Source: Bradysia coprophila
Taxonomy: Eukaryota; Arthropoda; Insecta; Diptera; Sciaridae
Length of the DNA: 64,000 nucleotides
Reading direction: 5' to 3'
Assembly (NCBI RefSeq): GCF_014529535.1
Contig: NW_023503373.1
Coordinates: 2,232,001-2,296,000, forward strand
Shown here: in pieces, positions 23,353-33,243 of the stretch
Numbering within the stretch: position 1 is the stretch's first letter
Layout of the letters: each line of letters starts with the position of its first letter
The notes under the pieces: generated by a model
Seen by the model: the letters and a program-made list of their open reading frames with translations, nothing else
Databases searched by the model: none
What the model was told of the DNA's origin: nothing
Position numbers and translations under genes: made by a program

Positions 23353-24018
23353 TCATAATCTAATGTCCAAATTCCTTAACCATTCGATTGCGTTATCCGG
23401 TCAGTTCATTGATTTCGGTTAGACCGCCGTCGAATTTTCGTAATGAGCACTCGTTGACTATATAGTGAATCGTTTGTTCCCGGTGGCCACAGTCACATTT
23501 CGGATCGATAGACGGGTCCCATTTGTTCATTGTATAGTTACACCGTCCGTGATTTGTTCTGATGCGGTTCAGCTGTGTCCAAATTTTCCGATCGTTTTCG
23601 TGTCCTTTTGGCTTATCAGTGGGGTCTTCAACAAGTTGAGCTTTAATCGGTTGTGCGTCGTTCCACTTTCGTTTCCATTCGTTATTAAGGCCATAGGGGA
23701 TATCGAGATATCAATCTTGTGTCAGTTCTTCCAGCGATATCCTGATGTAGCTCCGGATCTTCCACAATTTTGTTGAATTCCTTTTCCAATGCAATTTTCC
23801 GGCGGCTATATATTTGCTAGCACCGATAGCCATGGAATGGGAGTAGATTTGGTTGTTCCAGTGATAATTCTCAGACATGAGTGCAATGTCGTGTCGACTT
23901 TCTTTACGTGTGTACTATGCGACCACACCGGGCAGCAATATTCCGCCGTCGAATATACCAGAGCCATTGCTGATGAACGAAGTGTTGAAGCTGACGAACC
24001 CCAGTCGGATCCGGTGAG
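23353..24018 (-). pseudogene. decayed non-LTR retrotransposon, C-terminal part of ORF2
   Basis: Reverse-strand translation in shifting frames gives the end of a Jockey/CR1-type reverse transcriptase ORF2. Blocks seen are STLRSSAMALVYSTAEYCCPVW, a THVKKVD segment and RIITGTTKSTPIPWL. The C-terminal tail has LNRIRTNHGRC and then CDCGHREQTIHYIVNECSLR. At least two frameshifts and a stop break it. The 5' part (endonuclease and catalytic RT motifs) is missing, as in 5'-truncated insertions. The small plus-strand frames in this stretch are shadows. Confidence 0.8.
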
Positions 24019-24152
24019 TAGTTGTATTATTTTACATCGGGTTTTTAGCTTTTCTCGAACCTTACTTCTTTACTTTTAACATACATTTCGCAATATAAGA
24101 TCAAATACATAAATCATAGCATCAATTTTTAGTCTGATGACTGATGACATAC

Positions 24153-24312
24153 CAGTGCCTATATTCGCGAAAATATTTTCACGAATTTTTTACAATTCTC
24201 GCGATTTTCTCAAATTTTGACAAAAAACGTTTTGCGAAAATTCACAAAAATTTGAAAAAATCGTGAAAATTTCAGAAAATTCGTGAAAATATTTTCGCGA
24301 ATATAGGCACTG
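24153..24312. mobile_element. hairpin MITE, 160 bp
   Basis: The ends are cagtgcctatattcgcgaaa and its complement, and the interior is also largely self-complementary (aaaatattttcacgaa). The CAGTG start recalls hAT elements, but no 8-bp target duplication is evident. Confidence 0.65.
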
Positions 24313-24847
24313 CACTGATGTCTACTAAACAATTATTGTATTCGTGGTGGATTCACCTTTTAGTAATTCAACATTTTCCCAAATTTTCTATTGCCTTAAA
24401 ACACACCTTATTCTTCTCTATTGAAGAAATGTTTATTGAAAATTGTTTAAATGTTTATTTTGAAGAGTTAGTGATTGTGATCCTAAGCCGAAGGTGCGGA
24501 TCATGATCCAACTCGTCAGAATAAACATTTCGACATAGGTGCAAAGATAAACCCAAACTCCCTATCCGAGCTGATGCATAATGTATGTCTTACCACACAG
24601 AGACATATAAATTCTATTACTTCTTTTCTTTTCTCAGGTCTGACCTGGCAATATGGGATAATCGGGCAAATCCCGAGACGTTCTTTACCTAAAATTCCTA
24701 TATTGACACCACTTACGAATAGAGTTTTCACTCTTTACTGGGCCTAACTACAGGCCTGAACTCATTGGTTATTTCTGCCATCGTTGTCGATAACAAATAA
24801 CTAGCCGAAAGGTTATGAGAAGTTAAGTTGTCATAATTTTCAGAAAT
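24313..24847. other. intergenic, nothing coding
   Basis: Short random frames only. A fragment resembling part of the dispersed repeat (atcgttgtcgataacaa) is present near 24780. Confidence 0.4.
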
Positions 24848-24851
24848 TTAA

Positions 24852-26455
24852 GAGTGATATCGCCAAATCTTCAGGTGATTTTTTTAACTTTGGAAACAAG
24901 CGGTCTACGATTTTAATGAGTGATAGCTCGTTGGATTCGTCTTTCAATTCTAGGAAACACGTGTCTTTCACTTTTTCTTAAAAAAATTTGTTTTCTGTGA
25001 AAAGCGCTCAAAAGTGAAGACATGTCAGAGGGTACCGAAAACAGTTTTTCGGCAATAACTCAAGAAAAAAATATTTTAAATTGTTGTAATGTTGTACGAT
25101 TGTCGGCCTTGAAAAGACCTACAGGTAGAGTATACGCACCGCTTGGTGCTAGTTGACCCACTAGAGTTATGACTAGAAATATAGTGAATGTTCGGTGAGT
25201 CCGCCTTCTCTGCAGCTTCGATGTACCACGGAACTGAGTATGGGGTGTTGTAGCTGGCCTCACCCACTATCGTTGCACATATAAATGAATCCAGTACTTT
25301 TGGGCTGCAAGCCTACAGAAGTCTTGAAAAAAAAGTTGGTGTCAAAATGTAGATTTTTTCCTTCTGTCTGATGGCCCAACTGCCAGAACAGCGTCTGGAA
25401 CAGTTCTACGTGAGTAATTTTGTATCGTCTACTATTCCCTTACCGTATACGCTTCACTTTGACTCGAATATAGGTCGTTACAACATATCCAGTGTTAGTA
25501 ATTCTTGTGAAAAATTATTAAATTTTTCTCAGAGGATTTTAGTCAAATAAAGTGTTAGCGTATAGCAAATGACCTCAGGAGTCCGGAACAGTAATTAGTT
25601 TTTCAATTCGACCAATATTTGCTACGCGACAGGAGTTTGGAAAAACGATACGATCAAGTGGGAGCAAACGGTTTTGCAAACTCCTGTCACGTAGCAAATA
25701 TTGGTCCAATTGAAAAACTAATTACTGTTCCGTAGTCCTGAGGTCATTTGCTATACGCTAACACTTTATTTGACTAAAATCCTCGGAGAAAACTTTAATG
25801 ATTTGTCTCTTGATATTACTAATAGTGGATCTGATATATTCGCGACATAGCGAAGCGTTTTTCTATTGATAAGGTGAATGAATAGTAGACAATAAAAAAT
25901 GATTGCCGTAGTACCGTTCCAGACGCTGTTCTGGCAGTTGGTCCCTCAGACAGAAGGAAAAAATCTACATTTTGGCACCAACTTTTTTTTCAAGACTTCT
26001 GTAGGCTTGCAGCCCAAAAGTACTGGGTTCATTTATATGTGCAACGATAGTGGGTGAGGCCAGCTACAACACCCCATACTCAGTTCCGTGGTACATCGAA
26101 GCTGCAGAGAAGGCGGACTCTCCGAACATTCACTATATTTCTAGTCATAACTCTAGTGGATCAACTAGCACCAAGCGGTGCGTATACTCCACCTGTAGGT
26201 CTTTTCAAGGCCGACAATTGTACAACATTACAACCATTTAAAATAATTTTTTCTTGAGTTATTGCCGAAAAACTGTTTTCGGTACCATCTGGCATGTCTT
26301 CACTTTTGAGCGTTTTTCACAGAAAACAAATTTTTTTAAGAAAAAGTGAAAAACACGTGTTTCCTAGAATTGAAAGACGAATCCAACGAGCTATCATTCA
26401 TTAAAATCGGAGACCGCTTGTTTCCCAATCACCTGAAGATTTGGCGATATCACTC
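24852..26455. mobile_element. giant fold-back element flanked by TTAA, 1604 bp
   Basis: The left arm 24852-25639 and right arm 25677-26455 are nearly identical inverted copies of about 780 bp, separated by a 37-bp loop. The ends begin gagtgatatcgccaaatc, and TTAA flanks both sides (24848-24851 and 26456-26459), suggesting mobilisation by a piggyBac-type transposase. Each arm has mirrored small open frames (63 and 67 codons, at 25060-25267 and 26050-26257). No protein family is recognised in them and no transposase is present. Confidence 0.88.
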
Positions 26456-26459
26456 TTAA

Positions 26460-27543
26460 TATGAAAAGCCTGCAATCCTGAGAATGTTTTTAAAACATTT
26501 TTGAGATGTTCATTCACCACATTTTTTTTTATATTTCTTGCTGAGCTTGCAAGTATGAAAAGTTCTTATCGTTTTCTTCCTAAATTCGATTACCTGTTTC
26601 TTGGCACTTAATTAAATCAGTTAGTAAATATAGCAAACAAAATATTTAAGTGTTCAGCATTTTCAAAGATATATATAACTGCTCTACACAAACGTGAAAC
26701 CAATAAAATGAATCAATAAAATTATATCAATGAAATGTTAATGTTAAAGTAATGTTAACTTAAAAAAAAATGTGGCTGTTAGAAGTTAGTGTAAAATAAA
26801 TGTGAATTGTAATTGAATTGTTATACAGTTTGTAGGGCGTGTAATTAACTAAGCAATTTGAAAAATTGAAGAATAACAAAAAAAAAATACAACAGGACGT
26901 ATTTAAATATGCCAAAACGTATTGTATAAGTGCACGTTAATAGGTTTAAAATCGGTGTAACAGACAGAACTTATATTAGACAATGTTGTTTCTTTTCTAG
27001 AGTATAAGTACTTACAAAAAATAGACGACAGTGAGAAATGTGTGGACAGCGTTAACACGTATCTGAAAGCAAATAATTTATAGAGATGTTTCAAGAAATA
27101 TATATTTTTTAACGATGAACATTACATTTTCCTACATATACCAAAAAGAAAAGAAAAACTATTTTTGTGAAACCAAAAACCAAAATATATTTTTCTATAG
27201 ACCAAAAATAAAACAAAAAGTTTACGGACAAAATCTGATTGAGATACAAAACATGAGCAAAAGTATAATTAATTCTGACGCGACCTACAAAATATAAAAA
27301 TATTTTGGATTGGTGGATAGACAAGCTGTAATTTGCAAGAAATACTGATCTGCAATTTTTCTTACATCATTCGAGCTACCTTCTGCTCTAAAACAGAAAG
27401 TGGTATAGAAAACGTATTTTGAACAATTACAGAGTGCATGTATGAAAAAGAGAATCTATTGATCAGAAAATAAAGTGAAAATAGATAAAATTCAAATTAT
27501 TTGAATCCAGGAGAACCGTCAAAGTCAATAAAACTTAATAGAA
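26460..27543. other. intergenic, no gene recognised
   Basis: Very AT-rich, about 1.1 kb, with short random frames and A-runs. Confidence 0.45.
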
Positions 27544-28014
27544 CTGGAGCCCACGACACTTTGAGTCCTTCATAAGGCCACGGCTAGAAAACAAAGCCAT
27601 TTTGCTACATTACACAATACGAAAAACATTTGTTCTACATTTGTTTAGAAGGGCCCTAACGAGGGTAAGCCTAGTGTGTAAATTTTAAAATTAAATTTTT
27701 ATTAAAAGGCCTGTCGTGCCAGACAAATTGAAATTACCAAATTTTGATTTGTCTGGCTCGACAGGCCTTTCAATAAAAATTTAATTTTAAAATTTCATTC
27801 GTCATTTGGCACCATTACCTTCATTTTGACACCAATTTGGATTTTCTACGATGTGAGATGGCCGAGATACACACTAGGTCTACCATCGTTAGGGCGCAAT
27901 CTAAAAGTCGTAGAACAAATGTTTTTCGTATTGTGTAGTGTAGCAAAATAGCATAGGTTTGAAGCCGTGGCCTTATGAGGGACTCAAGGTCTCGTGGGCT
28001 CCAGGTCTATAAAC
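27544..28014. mobile_element. MITE, 471 bp, with an inner hairpin
   Basis: The ends are ctggagcccacg and its complement, within about 40 bp of imperfect terminal repeat that includes cataaggccacggc. The core has a second inverted pair around aaggcctgtcg and cgacaggcctt. A diverged relative lies at 46975-47325. Confidence 0.75.
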
Positions 28015-28481
28015 AGAAATTCAGCTTCAGCTTTTATATCAATTTGTTATCTCAGTCTGTTTAAACGGTTTACTCCAATGCGAGCACGTGTGACTATTAC
28101 CATCCTTTGTTGCATGTAAATGCATTTTTTTGCATGAATACAGTAAAACAGCTGAAGCAAATTTGGACATATTTTTTGTTGACTTCAACTGTAATAATCA
28201 CCTTGCTTCAATGTGTTTGAGTAGAACTACTTTTGAAAATACCAGGATATTGAACAGGAATCTATTAAAGATTTCGGTGCTCAATGAGGTCTGACAATCC
28301 ATTTTATGCGTCTGCCACGTGACTTGACCATTTGTGGCTACTATTCCGAAGAAGAAAGAGTGTTCCGGCTGTAAAGAACTATTCTAATTCCCAGAAAATC
28401 CCATTTTCTCTTACGACCGCTACAACTGATCATATTATAGATTCTTCAAATTACATTTTATATTCTAAGGTTGTCTATTTC

Positions 28482-28602
28482 CACAGCCCTGCTACTAGCA
28501 TGAACACTGAATTGACAAATGTCAAATTTGGAGGCTTTAGTGATACTGTGATTTCATCAGCCTTCGAATATTTTCTATGTTCATGCTAGAAGCAGCACTG
28601 TG
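28482..28602. mobile_element. MITE, 121 bp, same family as 14565
   Basis: Terminal repeats of about 25 bp: cacagccctgctactagcat on the left, atgctagaagcagcactgtg on the right. No coding capacity. Confidence 0.65.
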
Positions 28603-29947
28603 CTATTTCACATTTTCATTTAATTAAAATAAAAAACTATTTATTCAACTTCTTATAAAAGTTTGCGAGATTTGTTTAACATTTTTGTAAAACAACGTCT
28701 GCAGCTTCACTGAAACAAAAAAGAAGTTTTACAGAAATGTGCACAAAAGTGACTGTCATGTAAGTAATAAAATACGTGGAACAGTGGAACTTAAAATCAG
28801 TGTTCAATAAAATAGTACTTGATGCTTCGAAAGTTTTTATTTGAGACAGGTACCGTGACTTGGAGTGAATAGAACTAGCGGGATAACATGTCAAACTTTA
28901 AAAAAAATTAATTTCGAACTTGAAGTATTTGTAATATTTAGTGAGCACTTGATTGTTGATGGAGTGCGCTCCTAACATCCATACGTTTTCAATTCGTTTC
29001 AGTAAAACTTCCTTTTTGTTTATGAACGGTGTGCTACATCATTGTTTATATACTGAAGCTCAATTAAATTAATTAATTAAATTTTGTATGTCATTTGTAT
29101 ACCAAGCAGATGTGTTTTACTGTTTTAGTAAATTTTAATGATCGTCTTAAATTTGCTCATTAGTATTTTTTATATATTTAAGTGATTCATTGAACACTCA
29201 AAAAGACTAGACTATTGTATACAAACCAAACAAATTACACGAGTACCTTTTTTATCCAAATTTTAGAAAATTTTGTTGCGAAAATTAAAAATGGTTGTTA
29301 TCACGTTTTATCAACTGAAATGTGTGAGTTGACTGTGCAAAGTGTCACTAAATGTGACATTGAACGTCAAAACGATAGTTAAACAAACGATAAGCTGTAG
29401 CTTTCGTCGTTTTATACGTGGCAAAACAAATGAAGTAAAATATTTAGTTCCAATCTGTTGATCAAATCTAGCTGTAACCACTGGTATTAACCAGTCTTAT
29501 ATTATTTGTTGTCAGTTAAAGGTTAAAACTGCTTCCAAACTCACGATGCTCAACTCACACATTTTTTTACAAAGAAATCAGATTTACTGTATCACAACTA
29601 AAGTTTCTATCGTTTAATTCGACTTATTGCACGTATCAGTGGTATTACCTTATCAATGATGTTGATGTGAAATGATTTCACGAAAAGTTGAAACTTTACT
29701 TGGAGTCACTTAAAAATGAAAAATAAATTTATTGAAACAGTAAGTTAGAATGTGAGAATTATGAAAACCAATTACTCAGTGTTTCTACATGTGTTTTAAT
29801 GAACAAAAACCAAACCATAATTGATTTAGAGTAAAATATATTTTTATAAATGTTTGAAATGCAGTGTATGGAATTTATTGATATTAAATATTTTATTGAA
29901 ATAATTTTTGTGATGCTTACTCACCCTTTAAAGATTGCCCAGTAGTA
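28603..29947. other. intergenic, no gene recognised
   Basis: AT-rich. A weak inverted pair (gtgtgagttgac near 29320 and ctcaactcacac near 29550) may be another old MITE, but its limits cannot be drawn. Confidence 0.4.
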
Positions 29948-29952
29948 TCTTA

Positions 29953-30123
29953 TGTTAGCGGAGTCCGTATTTCGAGATTCAGGAAAATATCCCAATACAA
30001 TAAAACACGTATTTATTGATCAGTAAACTTCCACAGAATAAATAAGAAATTTAGTAACAAGAAAGCGGTTGTTTTTGTTTTAGACAAATTAAATAAATTT
30101 CATTGAATAGTCGATTGCCAACA
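29953..30123 (-). repeat. 3' LTR of the copia-type element
   Basis: 171 bp, starting tgttagcgg and ending gccaaca on the + strand. It is nearly identical to the interrupted copy at 31075-32503. Confidence 0.88.
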
Positions 30124-30229
30124 CTTCCCCTCAATTGTAATTTCTTTCAATTTGATAAACGACCAGAATTTTGAATAATTTTCTTTGACTTCATAGAATT
30201 CCAAGTAATCGATGTTGCCCACATATGGT

Positions 30230-30971
30230 TTAGAACGGTTTTAGCGCCCAAACATTATCTACTTCGTAATTTTCAATGATTGCATTCATTCGGTTCTGTG
30301 TTGGCTTATAACAATCTCTTGAAAAATGGCCATCGATTCCACAATTGTAGCGTTTTGGTCGGGAAATTTTCATTACGCAATCTTCCTTCGTTTGATTCGA
30401 CTTATTTCCGTTGATTTTACGCAGATAATCATCTCGTAATTTTTCAATTACAAATTCTTTTGTCAATTCTTTCTCTGGTCGACCTTCCAATGCAGTAATT
30501 AAACTATCGCAGTTATCCGGCAAGCTGCTTAAGATAACTGATAACCGCAACGATGATGTGCTCTTTAAATTTCTCACCAAGACTAACGAGTCGTTCGAAC
30601 AATTCCAACATTTCACTAATATGAACGTCAACATTTCCATTTTCACTCATCCTCGCACTAAACAATTTTCTCATCACAACTATTTTATTCGTCATTGTCG
30701 TTTTTTCGTGATAGTTTTTCAAAATGTCCCACGATTCTCTCGCTGACTTTGAATTTCGAATGTGTCCAAGCTGATTGTCGTCTACCAATAGACCAATCGT
30801 TGCCCTCGCTTTATCGTCCTTTTCAGTCCAAGCTTCAGTAACTGGATCTGGTGCATTTTCCTTTATCACTTTCCACAATCCATCTCTTATTAGCAGAAGC
30901 TCTACTTTGAATTTCCATGTAGGATAATTCATTGAATTCAATTTCGCAACGGTAATCTTCGTGGATTCCAT
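30230..30971 (-). pseudogene. copia-type gag, broken by a 7-bp duplication
   Basis: The first 459 nt from 30971 encode a copia-type gag N-terminus (TVAKLNSMNYPTWKFKVELLL, then ARESWDILKNYHE). The frame is lost near 30540, where a 7-bp direct duplication (two copies of gttatc-type sequence) shifts it. The remainder in another frame ends with a CCHC-type zinc knuckle (YNCGIDGHFSRDCYK). The family packages retrotransposon RNA into particles. Here the shift should prevent full-length protein. A normal copia frame would continue into protease, and that part is absent. Confidence 0.82.
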
Positions 30972-31060
30972 GATTCTCGTAAATCTTTTTCGTTTTGATT
31001 TCTTTGTTTTTTTTTTCCTTTTTCGGTCAAATGCTCTTATTCGTTACCCTGGATCTCCTG

Positions 31061-31074
31061 CTGGGCCCATAACC
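31061..31074 (-). other. primer-binding site of the copia-type element
   Basis: Reverse strand reads ggttatgggcccag directly after the 5' LTR. This is the type used by copia elements that prime on an initiator tRNA-Met fragment. Confidence 0.65.
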
Positions 31075-31123
31075 TGTTAGCGGAGTCCGTATTTCGAGAT
31101 TCAGGAAAATATCCCAATACAAT

Positions 31124-32376
31124 CAGGCCCGTAGCTACTTACGGGCAAAGTTGGGCATTGCCCACCCTGTAATCTCCAATGCCCACCCTGAGATTTTCTG
31201 CGCCCTTGCGGAAAAGTTCATAAATCCAGATGTATTGAAGAGTAGTTGAAATATTAAATATTTTTGAAGTTTTATATTTGAAAAAATTGCCTGCGGCGTT
31301 CATAATTCTATAGAACATGTATCGAAATCGAACATTTAGAATTGTGTTAGTTATCTTATGTAAGCATAAGTTAAATTGTGTTAAGACAAGGTATTTTTGA
31401 ATGATGGAAAACATTGTTCTAAAGAAAAAATTGTTCTACGGTATGCCCATAAAATGCACCGATTTTTTTACAAGTTCGCTTAAACATCAAAACGGACAGC
31501 CGCTCACTACAAATTACGAAACAGCGGAACCATACTCTTGGTTTTACGCTTTATCGCGACTATGGCCTCAATCAACTTTTGAGCGGATGACAAAAAGGGG
31601 TGTAGTGTTGTTATGACAAAATGAATTTTATTAAAAAAATCTACACATTTTTGAGGCATGCCATAGAACAAGTTTTTTTTTACTGAGAATGTCGTTTGGC
31701 GTCAGAAATATCGAAATGCTCATGTCTAATTGCCTCTGTGAATTGTGTAGAACCAAATAAGTTTACATAATTATTGACTAGTCTTAACCTGTCACATACG
31801 GCTATTCAACTATTATAGATAACGATGACAAAAATAATGACAAGCTATGGGTAATAGGGTCCGTTATATAGTAAAATGCATATTAAAAAAGATTTGAAAT
31901 CAATTGATTAAAAAATACTTTGATCGATGGAAGTAATAGACCAGGTAATAATAATGGTCATATGCTTGCCGTCTGTAACAGGTTTTAACAACAATAGCTC
32001 GTCTACGTTCTAAAAAAATTTCTCTCGCAATTTTTTTTTTTCTAAAATTAACTCCTCGAGTTCATTATACTTTTCAATATAGCATCTTGTATTCTCCATG
32101 CTCCATGAACTTTGCTCTTGGAATACATGAAACAAATGTCATCAACTTATTCAAAACATTTCAAAAAGTGTTTTGCCCTTCGTCAATTCTGGAATTCTTT
32201 TATGTCATAAAGACAAAGTTTACAGATGTTCACAATCTACATGCAAACAGAGGAACTTTCGGTTACATACCTAGTCTTGTCGGGGAATAAAACACTCATT
32301 TACTATCTGCACTAATATTTTGAAAAAACTGTTTGGGCAATGCCCACCCTGGAATTTGCCTCTAGCTACGGGCCTG
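31124..32376. mobile_element. hAT-type non-autonomous element nested in the copia LTR, 1253 bp
   Basis: The terminal repeats begin caggcccgtagct at both ends, followed at both ends by a block around ggcattgcccaccctg. An exact 8-bp target duplication aatacaat flanks it (31116-31123 and 32377-32384). The start CAGGC and the 8-bp duplication fit hAT. No transposase frame is present in the interior, and the 71-codon frame at 31401-31616 is not recognised. The insertion must be younger than the copia element. Confidence 0.88.
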
Positions 32377-32508
32377 AATACAATAAAACACGTATTTATT
32401 GATTAGTAGACTTCCACAGAATAAATAAGAAAATTAGTAACAAGAAAGCGGTTGCTTTTGTTTTAGACAAATTAAATAAATTTCATTGAATAGTTTGGCA
32501 ACATCTTA

Positions 32509-33243
32509 CGATTCCTGTAAAATCGGCTGAGTCACATTGTTCAGTCATTGGCATGATTGAAGCACAAGTTACTTAATAATATTCTAATTTAAGACTAGGA
32601 ACAATATTCTAGTTTCTTCAATCAATTAATCAATTATGCTGACGGGCTGGGCCAGCGAACTTCAAACAAAAGCACTCATGCTTGAAGGCTGCCCTATGCT
32701 TGGCTGGCCCTATATTTCAATAGACTATGTACTGAAAGAACTGGAATGTAAAATATAAAAGTTGAAACATCTCTGTTCGCCCACAATTGAGTTATAGTCG
32801 CTGACTTCTTCATACTAAAAAAATTGATTCTTTAGTTTATTATTTAAGTCTTCTGAAGATTGTGTTGGTCTAGGGTGTCATTTACGGCCGACGGTTACGC
32901 CGATCAAAGAAAAACGACCCGGCGCACACCTCTAAGTTTTACCAAGGTCCAACGGAATGTGAGAAATCTTCAAAGTTTAATTTCATTTGCAACTATCTAC
33001 TTTGATTGGTTTCATTTATACACAAAATAAGTTTGATTTTAGTTTAAATGTTCATGTTTAAATTTATTGCGCAACCGCTCTTTCAAACTCGATTCTCACA
33101 TTAGTCAACTCACACCTGAAGCAAATTTCAGATCATTTAGTGTCAACAGTGTCAACATATCGGCAAAGTGATACTGTTATCTGTATTTGCGAATATATCA
33201 ACAAAAGATTTTTATTTTCTGTTCCACCTCATATAATCAAAAA
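32509..33243. other. intergenic, upstream of the ZNFX1-like gene
   Basis: It contains a short GC-richer patch near 32880-32935 and no gene. It must hold the promoter of the ZNFX1-like gene, but no core element is convincing. Confidence 0.4.

Larger units (their letters stand above)
29953..32503 (-). mobile_element. copia-type LTR retrotransposon, gag only, with a hAT insertion in its 5' LTR
   Basis: The orientation is reverse. The 3' LTR is 29953-30123 (171 bp). The 5' LTR is split into 31075-31123 and 32377-32503 by the hAT-type element 31124-32376. The 5-bp target duplication tctta is intact (29948-29952 and 32504-32508). The internal region is only about 950 bp and holds gag but no protease, integrase or reverse transcriptase, so the element is non-autonomous through loss of pol. 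A copia-like primer site (ggttatgggcccag, complement of 31061-31074) follows the 5' LTR, and a purine tract (complement of 30124-30135) precedes the 3' LTR. Confidence 0.9.

Noticed and set aside
25060..26257. Mirrored 63- and 67-codon frames in the fold-back arms as real genes
   Set aside because: Both are copies of one arm sequence, overlap each other in two frames and match no known family; kept only as an observation.
31401..31616. 71-codon frame in the hAT-type element as a transposase remnant
   Set aside because: No hAT dimerisation or BED-finger residues seen.
33187..33243. Upstream ATG at 33187 as start of the ZNFX1-like protein
   Set aside because: It adds a hydrophobic, uncharacteristic leader; the ATG at 33244 with aaaatg context and an acidic start fits better, though not proven.
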